A stretch of DNA of 64,000 nt. It comes from Adiantum capillus-veneris (Eukaryota; Streptophyta; Polypodiopsida; Polypodiales; Pteridaceae). Below are positions 1 through 9,739 of the stretch, piece by piece. Numbering within the stretch: position 1 is the stretch's first letter; every line of letters begins with the position of its first letter. The notes beneath the pieces are model-generated. The model was not told the origin of the DNA and searched no databases. It saw only the letters and a list, made by a program, of their open reading frames with translations. The DNA lies in the NCBI GenBank assembly GCA_014529385.2, contig CM043959.1, positions 15,090,309 to 15,154,308 on the forward strand. Direction: 5' to 3'. The position numbers were made by a program, and so were the translations under genes.

Positions 1-534
1 TTTCCTTCCAAAAAAAACTAAAATCCAAAATTATTTTTACTTAGCACAAAAAGTAGAACCATCACTAAGGCCTTATGCCCTTTGGGCAGGCCAAAAAAAA
101 ACTAGCCCTTGACATGCACAAATCCTTTAATCTTGACACTTAAGAGTGGCTGATTGATAATTGGTTATAATTCTAAGACTTTATCTACAATGTTGCCATC
201 GCATTAAGGTGCCTTCAACCTTAGGTCAGTTACACACTACCCATTATGCTCGCTATTTCAAGGCATGGCATTTATTAGAAATGACCACCTGGAATAGGCG
301 CTATCCTGCTCACACATGCACCATATCCTTGGTAGAATCCAAGTTAGCACCAAAACACTTTTCATTTTAGACGAGGGTACCTAGGGTCGCCCAGATATGG
401 TGCTACCTGCACCTTTAGGTTGTCAACCAATGAATGCATGGAGCCAACAAAAATAAATTCTCTCTCTTGGCAATGTGTAACAAGCAGCTTGATTGTCCTT
501 ATTTGGACAGGTGTCCAAATAGGGATGTGTAACG
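1..534. other. No gene recognised
   Basis: AT-rich sequence with short ORFs only. None resembles a known protein and no transposon terminus was recognised. A change in character occurs near 535, where a TGTAACGACCC sequence begins that could be the edge of an old repeat. Confidence 0.4.
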
Positions 535-647
535 ACCCTTAGAATCGGGTCGTGTCCGGGCCAGTGGGGGGAGTTTCATGTATAGAGTCTCACCCAAGCT
601 GCAGAGCCGATGTAGAAAAAGACCACCTCAACAAGGACGAGCGTGCG

Positions 648-737
648 TGCGTTGTTGTGATTGGGTCACAAACTCCTACATTCAATGGCCAATGCTTGTG
701 CGTTGCTGTGATTGGGTTACAAACTTCTACATTCAAG
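648..737. repeat. Two-copy ~40-bp direct duplication
   Basis: A segment running from GTGCGTTG through CTACATTCAA occurs at about 648-688 and again, with a few substitutions, at about 697-737. Both copies contain GTGATTGGGT. It lies in a non-coding stretch of unknown origin that ends in a C homopolymer at about 865-887. Confidence 0.7.
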
Positions 738-979
738 AACGAAGCAAATCCCCCTTAACCCTCGCTTAATCCCTCCGTTTTTTGAAGTGCTAGTGGGGTT
801 ATTGGGAGCGTTCGTATCTCTTGCGAGCCTTTTTGGAATTTTTGTAAATAAGTCCCCCCACTCTCCCCCCCCCCCCCCCCCCCCCCCGTCACTAATTGAC
901 ACCTCCCTAGGGAAGTGAGATCCATGGCCCACAGTATGCGTCGCAAGGCGGGTGCAATCTGGGCCGTCCGATCGCCGTT

Positions 980-1165
980 TAAACTAGGTGTGAACTAAGA
1001 TTGAGCTTGGGAGGTATGTCCACCACAACGGATTTGGTGTGAACTCGGTGTGAACTGAACGTGAACAAAGTGTGAGCTTGGTGTGAACTGGGGAGGGTCT
1101 GCACACCACACCAAATTTGGTGTGAACTCAATGTAAACTCGATCTGAACTAGGTGTTAACTTGTC
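980..1165. repeat. Degenerate GGTGTGAACT tandem repeat
   Basis: The 9-11 bp word GTGTGAACT, with variants such as GTGTGAGCTT, GTGAACAAA and GTAAACTC, recurs about a dozen times. Higher-order units of roughly 85 bp are suggested because 'ACGGATTTGGTGTGAACT' and 'CCAAATTTGGTGTGAACT' occupy equivalent positions. It directly precedes a tRNA-like segment, so it may be part of the same retroposon. Confidence 0.7.
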
Positions 1166-1218
1166 CGCGACGTCGCGATCTATAAACTTATCACACACAC
1201 ACACACACTTTTCAACGT

Positions 1219-1285
1219 AATCGCGCAATAGCCTAGTGGTTAGAGTCAATTCCGTGAGTGGGTTCAAGCCCCGGATTCGAGAAAG
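1219..1285 (+). repeat. tRNA-derived SINE head (plus strand)
   Basis: An A-box-like TAGCCTAGTGG (1229-1239) is followed 20 bases later by a B-box-like GGGTTCAAGCCC (1260-1271). This is the split RNA polymerase III promoter of a tRNA. The flanks do not form a convincing acceptor stem, so this is better read as a tRNA-related SINE head than a functional tRNA gene. The SINE's 3' limit is not clear. Confidence 0.55.
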
Positions 1286-1575
1286 CGGGAATCTTTTGCA
1301 TTCCATAGACAATCCAATGGTCACAATCAACCGGTGATCGTGAGCCATTGATCCCACCTCCCAAAAGGAGGTGTCAATACCCCCCCCCCCCCCTCCCCCC
1401 CCCGGCCCCCCATGGGAGAGTTGGGTTTTGGCTTTGGCGCTGCTTCCTTTGGAGGAACAGACAAAGGCAGCTGTGGGGGTCCCCCCCCCCTCCCTTTGTA
1501 ACCCTTTTTTAATACAATTCCACTTTCCTCAAAAAAAGAAAAGAAAATAAAAGGCACCTGCCTCATGGTCCCTTG

Positions 1576-1912
1576 GTGGCGTGCCCTCGTTTATAGTGAA
1601 CACGGGGTCGCCTCGAGGGATCAAAGACGCCAGTTGGATCCACCGTCAATCTCGACGAGCGTGACCTAAAAAATTTAGCACCCCTTCGCAGCGCTGGCTG
1701 CTCGAACCCCGGACCTCACCCCACAGACTCCCACGCTCTATCCAGCTCGCCTATCATGCAGCCGTGCTGCGAGTCCGCGTGTACAAGATCTTCCCCCCCC
1801 CCCTCTGCATGCATCCAACGGTCCAAAGCCCTCCCGCTTCGCCGTTAATGAGCGCCACCGTTGATCCCATGAGTGACACCCCGTGTCACTTATAAACGAG
1901 GGTGGCGTGCCC
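1576..1912. repeat. Inverted repeat enclosing a tRNA-like segment
   Basis: The arm at 1576-1609 (contains GTGCCCTCGTTTATAGTG) is an imperfect inverted copy of the arm at 1878-1912 (contains CACTTATAAACGAGGG). About 270 bp lie between them, including the minus-strand tRNA-like segment at 1696-1763. It could be a small terminal-inverted-repeat element or two head-to-head copies of one retroposon. The right arm supplies a TATAAA about 105 bp upstream of the PPR start codon, so it may contribute promoter sequence. Confidence 0.6.
1696..1763 (-). repeat. tRNA-derived SINE head (minus strand)
   Basis: Read on the minus strand the segment starts GGCTGC and ends GCAGCC, which can pair like an acceptor stem. 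It contains an A-box-like TAGGCGAGCTGGATAGAG and a B-box-like GGGGTTCGAGC. The T stem lacks its 3' half, so a functional tRNA is unlikely. A tRNA-derived retroposon head is the better reading. Confidence 0.5.
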
Positions 1913-1998
1913 TACCCCCTTGAATACACCCCCGTACTTTTGTTTCATTTCATCACTTGCTGCAAGTAGACCTGCGCGGTACGTTTCATGGACTGCTC

Positions 1999-4611
1999 AT
2001 GCTTGCCTGTCGTGACTCTGCCACGAGAACTCTATTCCACTCAAGAAGCATTGCAAACATCGCACGCGCAGAACCCAGCGAGCAAAACGATGTTCTCTGC
2101 AACTATGCCCTGCTTCTACGTCTCCATGGAGACACGAGGACTCTGTCAATGGGGATGGTCACCCATGATCATCTCATTAGAAGTGAGCTTGAGGTGGATG
2201 TGTTTCTTGGCAATCTTCTTGTACAAATGTATGGTAAGTGTGGAGCACTCGAGGAGGCGCATTCTGTGCTTACTCAAATGCATGAGCATGATGTTTTTGT
2301 GTGGACATTCATCATCTCTGCATATGCGCATGCGGGACAAGCAAGTGATGCTGTGCAATTCCTCAATCAGATGCAGCATGAGGCAGTTGTGCCAAGCAGC
2401 TTCACTCTTGTTGAAATTTTGTGTGCATGTGGAAAAGGGAATTCGTTGGTTGAAGGCCAATATTTGCACGCCTCCATTATGGCAAATACCAATGCATCGG
2501 GCATCATTGTGGAGAACGCTCTACTCAATTTTTATGGTAAACGCTGTGACATAAAAGCTGCCCAGAAGGTATTTGTTGAGATGGGAGAAAAAGATGTGGT
2601 ATCTTGGAATACAATGCTCACCGCTCACAACCGGCACGGACTACATAGTGCAGCTCATCAACTCTTTCAGTCCATGCTTCAACAGGGATTTGTGCCAAAT
2701 AAGGTAACCTATTCTTGTCTTTGTGATGCATGCATCTCTCAGGAAGATTTGAGTACAAGCAGAAGGTTTCACTCTCACATCATTGGATGCAAGCTGGATA
2801 ATGATGTTGATATCGGAAGCGCTGTTATCAACATGTATGCAAGGTGTGGTTGCCTCAATGATGCGTTCTCAGTATTTTACAAGATGTATGAGCCGGATGT
2901 AGTCTCTTGGACCACCTTGGTTACTGTCTTGGCCCAGCAGAAACGTTGCAAAGAGGCTGTTGCGTTGTTGCAACAAATGCTTCTTGCAGGAGTGCTGCCA
3001 AACGATGTGACCTTCCTCAATCTTATCTCAGCATGCTCAAGCCAAGAGGATCTAAGAAATGGAAAGCGAATACATGCCCAGGTAGTATCCACGGGGCATG
3101 AGTTGAACATTTTAATCGGGAACGCCTTAATCAACTTGTATGGCAAGTGCAAAAAGCTAAAGATAGCAAAAATGCTTTTTGATGATATGCCAGTACGTGA
3201 TGAAATTTCTTGGAACTCACTGATAGCAGCTTATTCCCTGCAGGAGCACACCAAGAAGGCATTGGACCTTTTCCAGAAGATGTGTCAAGGTACAATGAAT
3301 ATAGATAGGGTAACATTACTTAGTGTTCTCCAGTCGATTGGTGGTGAACGAGACTTAAGGGAAGGCAAGTTACTGCATGCGTATATTCATGAAGTCTGGG
3401 ATTGCTTGGATAGCATCATAGGTAGCATCCTTGTTAATATGTATTCCAAATGTGGCATCTTGGAAGACATGCAATCAGTGTTCGACCAGATGCCAGATCG
3501 CACACTGAACTCTTGGACTGCCCTGATATTTGCATATGGCCAGGATGGGCAAAACTATCGAGCCAATCAGATCTTTGAGCATATGAAATTGGAAGGCATT
3601 ATTCCAGACGAGTTAGCATTTTCTTCAGCTCTTTCTGCTTGCAATGGGCAGGAGGATTTGGCTCGAGGCAAATTGATTCATGCTTGCATTTTGGATTGTA
3701 GAACCGGATCAAGTCCTGTAGTCAGCAATGCGTTGTTGGGCATGTATATCAGTTGTGGAAGCTTCAGTGATGCAGAAAATGCTTTCAAAAAGTTGTTCAC
3801 AAGAAATGTTGTTACCTGGAATACCATTATCAATGCCTGTGTGCAGAGTGGGCACCCCAAGCGAGCCTTCTGTTATTTCAAGCAAATGATGGTACATGGG
3901 GTGCTACCGAATATGTCAATATATGCGAGCTTACTCAGTGCATGTGCTTTTTTGGCAGCCCTAGCAGAAGGAAGACGGATTCATGAGCTCTTATTGGTGG
4001 GTGGTGTGCAACCAGATGTTGTGTTAGGGACTGCCATTGTTAACTTTTATGGTAAGTGTGGTAGCGTGGAAGATGCACAACGGATTTTTGAGAGGATGCC
4101 ACAAAGGAATGTGGCTGCTTGGAACTCCATTATAGCAACATTTTGCCATATTGGGGATATTGACAAGGCTTGCACATTATTTGTTCAAATGCAGGATGAT
4201 GGTATAAGACCTGATGAGATCACCTTTCTTACTATTGTCTCGTCATTTAGCCATGCTGGGCTTGTTGACGAGGCTTTGAACTACTTCCTTTTAATGGCAG
4301 GTGATAATAGCCTGGTACCCACGGTAGAACATTACAATTGCTTGATTGATCTCTTTGGGCGAGCAGGATGTCTGGACAAGGTTGAGGACATGCTTGCCCA
4401 GGTTTCTTTTAAACCAGATTTGCACTCGTGGATGAGCTTGCTAAGTGCATGCAGGGTCCATGTAGATGTGAAAAGAGGGGAAGGTGTTGTGAAGAGCTTA
4501 TCTAGACTGGAGTTAACTAATCGTGCCCCACAGGTGTTGATGTCAAACATTTATGCTGCAGCTGGCAGGTTTGAGGCTGCAGCATTAGTGAGGAATCAAG
4601 GTGGGGACTGA
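1999..4611 (+). CDS. PLS-type pentatricopeptide repeat protein, E-type C-terminus, frameshifted at the end
   Basis: Intronless ORF of about 870 residues. The frame is open from 1957 but the first ATG is at 1999. The N-terminus is rich in Arg and Ser without acids (MLACRDSATRTLFHSRS), like a mitochondrial presequence. The body is a run of P, L and S PPR motifs. The recurring 'xxSWNxxIxAxxxxG' core is seen as VVSWNTML, VVSWTTLV, EISWNSLI, LNSWTALI, VVTWNTII and VAAWNSII. The end has the E-region pattern YNCLIDLFGRAG ... WMSLLSACR ... NIYAAAGRFEAA. Such proteins bind organelle RNA and specify processing or C-to-U editing sites. The ORF stops at VRNQGGD, but the +1 frame continues with EMPGHW, matching the PGHSW that normally follows the E motif. 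A late frameshift therefore probably truncates the gene. No DYW deaminase domain was found. Organelle and target are inference. Confidence 0.9.
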   Translation: MLACRDSATRTLFHSRSIANIARAEPSEQNDVLCNYALLLRLHGDTRTLSMGMVTHDHLIRSELEVDVFLGNLLVQMYGKCGALEEAHSVLTQMHEHDVFVWTFIISAYAHAGQASDAVQFLNQMQHEAVVPSSFTLVEILCACGKGNSLVEGQYLHASIMANTNASGIIVENALLNFYGKRCDIKAAQKVFVEMGEKDVVSWNTMLTAHNRHGLHSAAHQLFQSMLQQGFVPNKVTYSCLCDACISQEDLSTSRRFHSHIIGCKLDNDVDIGSAVINMYARCGCLNDAFSVFYKMYEPDVVSWTTLVTVLAQQKRCKEAVALLQQMLLAGVLPNDVTFLNLISACSSQEDLRNGKRIHAQVVSTGHELNILIGNALINLYGKCKKLKIAKMLFDDMPVRDEISWNSLIAAYSLQEHTKKALDLFQKMCQGTMNIDRVTLLSVLQSIGGERDLREGKLLHAYIHEVWDCLDSIIGSILVNMYSKCGILEDMQSVFDQMPDRTLNSWTALIFAYGQDGQNYRANQIFEHMKLEGIIPDELAFSSALSACNGQEDLARGKLIHACILDCRTGSSPVVSNALLGMYISCGSFSDAENAFKKLFTRNVVTWNTIINACVQSGHPKRAFCYFKQMMVHGVLPNMSIYASLLSACAFLAALAEGRRIHELLLVGGVQPDVVLGTAIVNFYGKCGSVEDAQRIFERMPQRNVAAWNSIIATFCHIGDIDKACTLFVQMQDDGIRPDEITFLTIVSSFSHAGLVDEALNYFLLMAGDNSLVPTVEHYNCLIDLFGRAGCLDKVEDMLAQVSFKPDLHSWMSLLSACRVHVDVKRGEGVVKSLSRLELTNRAPQVLMSNIYAAAGRFEAAALVRNQGGD

Positions 4612-5700
4612 GATGCCTGGCCATTGGAATCTTAGGGCAAGGGCAAGGTTTTTTCTAGGGTAGCTCTTAGAAGTTTGATAGAACTCGTCTGAGCTTTGTC
4701 TGAGGTTGGCTTTGTTAAAACCCATTGGTGTGGATACATTATTGCTATGCATTGACATCTAGCTCTCGAGGATGGCTATGGAGCGAGGCGAGTGCAATGA
4801 ACTAATTTTGGAAGCCCCTGCCCCCCTACATACAAGGTCACATTGATCACAACCGGTTTTTTGAAGAAGAAGCCTACATGAACAAGAGAAGAAATTTTAA
4901 CATCGTGGGAAACATTCCCAAGAGCACATTGATCTATCCAAGAGAAGGCGGTTTGGAGAGAAAGCACTGGCTATTGAGAAGATACGGTGCTTCTTAGGAC
5001 TATCTCCTGTTTAGAAGTGACAAGTCTATTTGATGGCATTGAGGGGTGCACAAGTGGGTCGTGGAAAGCAAAAGGATCTCGGCCATTTGTGTGGTGGTGG
5101 GGACTTTCGGCGCTGAGGGCAGTGTTGCCCACTGCCAAACGTAAACCCACACAAGTTTGGAATTAGGGGTGAGCCATGTGGTGAGGCTATGAGTGATGAT
5201 GGGGGCAGTCCACGCTGGAGTCATTAAATACTTAGTGGGGTAGGTCGGTCAAAGGCAACCACTCGTGAGGGAGAGCATTTTCAAATTTTGAATTTGTTCC
5301 TTAGCTATGGTTTTCCCCTTGGCTATGGTTTCTCCCTCCTTTCTCAAGATTCCCCTCCTCACCATAGTTATGGCTACTCCTCTTCTCCCAAGCTGCTCCC
5401 TCTTCTCCATGGTTACTCCCTCCCTTATTTTGCATGCTTGGAACCTCTCTTCAATGGCCTCTCTTTAGCTTTCTCACATGTCCTATTGGTAATCGAGAAA
5501 TAAGATATTGTCGTGTGTGTTTTTTTTAGTTCTTTTGGGTGTTTGCAGAAGCGAGAGGAAGACACAATAGGGGGAGAAGAAAACCTTTCATGCATCTATT
5601 GCTCTGTCGCATCACAGGTGGCCTAGGGATGTTAATGCCTTTGATGGGTTGGGTTTAACTCTCGACAGGGTGAATCAGGGTTTAGGATGCTAGTGTTTTA
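4612..5700. other. 3' flank of PPR gene, no gene recognised
   Basis: No ORF with recognisable protein content. About 5300-5440 is a loose repetition of 'TATGG(T)TxxxCCCTC' words (GGCTATGGTTTCTCCCTCC, CCATGGTTACTCCCTCCC), which looks like a decayed low-complexity repeat. Confidence 0.4.
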
Positions 5701-5715
5701 ATCTTTGCTTGTTTG

Positions 5716-5980
5716 CAAAGGGCATGTGGGTGATAAGGTTTCACATCCATGAACTCGGACCTAGGGAGATCAATGTCCTTGATGCACAAGTTTACATTGC
5801 TTTTTTGTAGAGGATAGAGTGAATGGTGCCAGTGTTAAACATCCACTTTTTTGCGAAGGGTATGGGTGATGAAGATTCACAACCATGAATTGGGACCTAA
5901 GGAGGTCAATGCCCTTCGTTCTTAGGTTTATGTCTGCTTTTTGCAGAGGGCACAAGGAGTGAGGGTGGGTGCATGGATCT
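5716..5980. repeat. Two-copy ~135-bp tandem duplication
   Basis: About 5716-5848 and 5853-5983 align along most of their length. Shared words include GGGTGAT(A/G)A, CAC(A)(A/T)CCATGAA, GGGACCTA and GGAG(A/G)TCAATG. Divergence between the copies indicates an old duplication. No coding potential. Confidence 0.65.
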
Positions 5981-6081
5981 AACCTTGTTTTTTTGAGGAG
6001 GGCACAACAGAGAAAACAGCAGAGAGAAGTTTTTGCTTTGATGGTTCTAGCATCCATTGTGATGAGAGAGAGAGAGAGAGA

Positions 6082-6205
6082 TGCAACTTAGGCTAAGTGA
6101 GCTATAAGATGTTTCTTAGTATGTTTTTATGCATGCACTCTCTTATCCCCTTCATTAAAGGCTATTGTTTGTATGCAACTTAGGTTAAGTGAAGCTATCA
6201 GATGT
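6082..6205. repeat. 30-bp direct repeat pair
   Basis: ATGCAACTTAGG(C/T)TAAGTG followed by AGCTAT(A/C)AGATG occurs at about 6081-6112 and again at about 6173-6205, in the same orientation. The second copy abuts the LTR-like segment that starts near 6210. Confidence 0.7.
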
Positions 6206-6209
6206 TTTC

Positions 6210-6652
6210 TAGTTTGCTTGGATGCACCGCACCCGCATTTGGGGTAAAGGTGACGTGTCTTTGCTTGGGGCCGGACATCAGGTGTCCGACCGATCGCCCA
6301 TTGTCCATACTTATCCTTATTAGTTTGTATATATACAAACTAATAAGGAGCTCTTCATTTCAGATTTGCTCCACCCACACAACACTCTTTCTCTTCCCCT
6401 TCCTTGTACACACGCATGCATCCGCGCACAACTAGTATCAGAGCCGTGGCGATGATCGGGAGCGGTGCACTCCTTTCTCTTCGGCAAGCTCTCAATAGCA
6501 GCGGAGGAGCTCGGTGCTTGGCGGCGGTAGATCCGGCAAAGAGTGAGCAAATCGGAGAGTTTGGAGCTTCCCAGCACGTGCAACTCCCCTTGCAGCTTCA
6601 ATGGAATCTTGAAAGAATGGATCTCTGCAAGGAATCGAGCAGAGCTTTGTAG
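6210..6652 (+). mobile_element. LTR end plus 5' leader fragment of a Ty1/copia-like element
   Basis: The segment ends in CACAACTAGTATCAGAGCC at about 6426-6444. That contains an initiator-Met tRNA primer binding site with one change from TGGTATCAGAGC, as expected just inside a 5' LTR. The following 200 bp contains a short open frame with no recognised domain that may be leader or gag remnant. A related sequence (ACCCACA...ACTCT...CTCTTCCCCTTCC...GCATGCATCCG) occurs at 21480-21620, so this is a dispersed repeat. LTR start, 3' LTR and pol were not found, so it is a fragment. Confidence 0.5.
6315..6348. repeat. Perfect 34-bp palindrome
   Basis: The 17-base half CCTTATTAGTTTGTATA is followed without spacer by its exact reverse complement. 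It lies inside the LTR-like fragment and its centre is TATATATA, so it could be a core-promoter TATA region or simply a cruciform-prone repeat. Confidence 0.85.
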
Positions 6653-6782
6653 AGCTTGAAGGAGGCAGAGCGATCAGGCAAAGCTTGGGAGAAAGCACTC
6701 AAGCTCGTGAGAAGTGGGCAAGGAGGAGCAGAATTCGGCTTTGTGGATCGAGTAGAAGGCAGCTGTGCAGGCCAAGCAAGTC

Positions 6783-6888
6783 GAGAGCAGATTGATCACA
6801 CACATACAAACGCACACATTGTAGAAATTGTATGTGTGTGATCACACACACACACACAGACACAAACACACACATTGTAGAAATTGTA
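6783..6888. repeat. CA/TG-rich duplication with hairpin
   Basis: CACACATTGTAGAAATTGTA occurs at about 6815-6834 and again at about 6869-6888. Between them is a (CA)n tract that can pair with TGTGTGTGAT at about 6833-6842. Low-complexity DNA. Confidence 0.65.
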
Positions 6889-7209
6889 GGCTCCATTAGT
6901 CAAAGCAAAGCAAGGCAGCGACTGCAGGTTTTGCAGAACTAACGGGCAGGTGCAGTGGAGTTGGGAGAAAGATGTGAGCATTGGAAGCCTTAGAAGGTGA
7001 GCAGGGAAATTCAAAGCATTGTATTAAGGCAGAATCGAGAGCGATAGTGGGAATCTGTAGAGAATTAAGGAAAGCAAGCATTGAATGCGGGCAGCCAGTT
7101 GCAAGGCTTACACAACTGGGTAGCGCCCCTTGCTTCAAATGTCCTGTGGTGATGCATGATCACACACAATTGAGATCGTGTCCAAAAGCGTCTTCTTATA
7201 AATTTTCTT

Positions 7210-8400
7210 CAAGTTAATATACAAACATCATATATGCTCCTACCTTCTTGAATCGGGATCTGAGGTTAAGGATTGTGGAGTACATGATAAAGATTTGTCA
7301 AAGCCCCTCACATCGACTTCCTACCATTGCATGGGAAGCAAACAAAAAAGTTCAAAAGACGCATAAAAGCAAGATCTAGAGCACAGGATGGATGCAAGAC
7401 ATAAAGAAGTGGTTTGGGAGATAGGATGCATTATACTTGCTACATGATGCCTCAATAGACTTCCAAGTGAATGAAGCTTTTCTACAACACCAATGTTTTA
7501 CGACTTGTTGGTGGCACTACCGCCCAAGGGGGTAGGAGTCTCACTCTTGGGCTATAGTGTTCAGTCTCGTTTTTTGTTGCTAACTAAAAATATGAGAATT
7601 TGTGATACTATCCTTAAAAATTATCCTATTGGTAAAACAAAAGACTTGTAATAGCACAATCGTATCAAGAGTGAAGACAACAAAAAAAGGAACTAGGCCT
7701 ATGACATATTTTGCATTTTCTTTGAATTCTTTTTGATGGGAGTCTTACTATTACTATTGAGTGTTGAGTGCTCATGGGAAAGTCTCACTACGCAAGGCAT
7801 ATCTCACTTTTAAGATTCTTCTACCCACTACTTTTAACTTGGTTTCTCAGTATTATTCACCTACTCATTATGCTGCTCTCTCTTTGCCTGTGCATCTCTC
7901 TTAAACAACATGTGCAGGCAAAATAGGTTTGTGGACACAACAAGTCGGCCATATCTGGCTATATGCATGCTTTCTTCATTGCAATGCCCTATAGCCTTTA
8001 ACGGCCAGTCTCATGATGTACTGCACTTCACATCGTGAGGTGGAAATGGATACCTTTAGAGAGAGTCTCTCTCTCTCAACTCCCCTCTCCCTCTCCCTCT
8101 TGATAGTAATGCTTGTGAAGTTAATGCAATATGGTTTGTACAGATTGACTTAAGGTTGGACTGCTACTTATGGTTTGCAAAAGCTATAAACTACGCCATC
8201 GGTTGCAAAGAAGTTCACGCTAATTTGTTGCAGCAGTCAAGAAGAGCACTGACAACAACGAATGTTGAGAGGGTGCAGCTGCTAGCGGCTCATGTGCCAT
8301 AACAAGGTTTGGCTGGCTCACAGAAGCTTCTACATACTACTAATACTTGCCCGCATTTAGTCTGCATGGCAACGGCAAGTGAAGGCCAGTTTTGGACGAA
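7210..8400. other. No gene recognised
   Basis: Both strands carry frequent stops and no ORF looks coding. A short CT tract is present near 8068-8100. No terminal repeats or transposon proteins were recognised. Confidence 0.4.
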
Positions 8401-8425
8401 TTCTCACGATAATGACTTATCTCAA

Positions 8426-8556
8426 CATCATGAGCTTTTATGAGGGAGGCACTGCATACCTAGCTAGGTACAATTGGGGGAAAGGGGCTGACGGTTCCAT
8501 GCCCCCAATCGTACCTAGCTAGGTATGCAGTGCCTCCCGAGCAGAAGCTCATGATG
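8426..8556 (+). ncRNA. microRNA-precursor-like foldback
   Basis: The two arms form a stem of about 50 bp. An 11-bp terminal match (8426-8436 with 8546-8556) and a perfect 28-bp match (8444-8471 with 8511-8538) are separated by a short mismatched bulge. The apex adds ATTGGGGG/CCCCCAAT pairing around a loop of about 20 nt. Length and small asymmetric bulge fit a plant MIRNA precursor or a small foldback transposon. The 3' arm contains TGCAGTGCCTCCCGAGC, which shares only TGCA and TGCCTC with miR408, so no family is assigned. The hairpin could be transcribed from either strand. Confidence 0.5.
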
Positions 8557-8559
8557 TAA

Positions 8560-9420
8560 TGCATCGTATAAAAAACAATGGAAAAACTCCGTTTTCTTAC
8601 ATGTGAAAATTTCTAATTCTTTCTGTGGTTGCTGGGCATGTTGTAAATGTGAACAATAACGCATGTAAATTGTATGTAAGTTTGAGAATAAAATCATAAA
8701 TAGATGGTTGTAAACCTAGTCACATGGTTGCTATTGAGCACCTGAGAGTAAGCCTTGTTTTTCCTTTCCATTCTTTCTTGAACCACCTAAATACTCAAAT
8801 GTGAGAGATTCTACTATCATCGTAGCATAGATTCTTGGAGATCGCAATTGAAAGCTACACCCAGATTCAACCAAGATAACGATAAGGGTGCTAGGTTGGC
8901 ACTCAAATTGATGACTAAGGTTGAGCAAGCCATTTTGATGAGGAAATTACTAGTAAGTAGTGATCATTTATACACACATCATTACTATTATGATCATATA
9001 TGTCTACCTTCAATCCATGCAATGGTAGTTGCACTTCAGAAAGGATGCAATGCAATGAGTTCGTGATGTTTGAAAGACACTTCAACACTCATTCGAGAGA
9101 GCTAGGCTGTAAAAGCCACTGATCGATGCTGCAAGTCCTATTTGGTTACATATTGTCAAGTTGAAACGTGTCCCAACAAAGAGCTTAATGAGAGCAATAG
9201 CCTAGCATACATGGACATGGCACCGTTGCTAAAAATTACAAGCAACCAAAAGCGGCTCATGCGAGCGGCTAGCATACGGGCTAGAAGCTCGGGCATCCCC
9301 CAGCATTAGCCTGGTATCCCTGGCAGTGGCGGTCACATCCCGATACGTTGGAGGTGCATTTTTCCCAGCATCGTCCTCTTCTCGGGATCGACGACGACAC
9401 TTTTTTGCTTCGCATTAACT
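8560..9420. other. No gene recognised
   Basis: No supported ORF, RNA gene or repeat terminus was found in this interval. Short ORFs lack recognisable motifs. Confidence 0.4.
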
Positions 9421-9423
9421 CGG

Positions 9424-9739
9424 TGTTGGGTTAAGGTGGATAGGTTACTGTGCCATTCATGGAATAAACATGATTAGAATAGAGTTAGCTTAGGGACAAT
9501 ATGGTATAGTTGCAAAATGATAGGCTTACTTTTATTCAGTATAATGTGCCTTTGCATAGGCATGTACAAAGAGACAACTTTTTGACACATGAGCATAAGA
9601 TGTGGTTGCCTATGCACAAACACAAGTGGTTAGTCTTTGCACATGGGTTGTAAGAGGTTCTTCACATGGGTTATTGATACAATTCTAGGTGAAAGAGATT
9701 GTTCACACAAGAGATGCAATAAAAGCCCATACCCCAACA
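9424..9739 (-). mobile_element. Probable solo LTR (copia-type termini)
   Basis: A 316-bp segment begins TGTTGGG and ends CCCCAACA, the inverted TG...CA ends of an LTR. Immediately to the right lies ATCCTCCCCTA, whose reverse complement TAGGGGAGGAT is an ideal polypurine tract. This places the element on the minus strand with this copy as its 3' LTR. The partner LTR was not found, and plus-strand copia sequence lies 650 bp to the right, so this is an independent relic. Confidence 0.5.

Noticed and set aside
1219-1285. Functional tRNA gene
   Set aside because: A and B boxes are present but the acceptor and anticodon stems do not close. Same verdict for 1696-1763 on the minus strand. SINE heads fit better.
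1957-1998. Longer start for the PPR gene at 1957
   Set aside because: The codon there is TTG, not ATG. The first ATG in frame is at 1999 and gives a good presequence.
8506-8545. miR408 homologue in the foldback
   Set aside because: The arm has TGCAGTGCCTCCCGAGC. Only part of the miR408 seed-like region matches, with a C-to-G change and a divergent 3' half.
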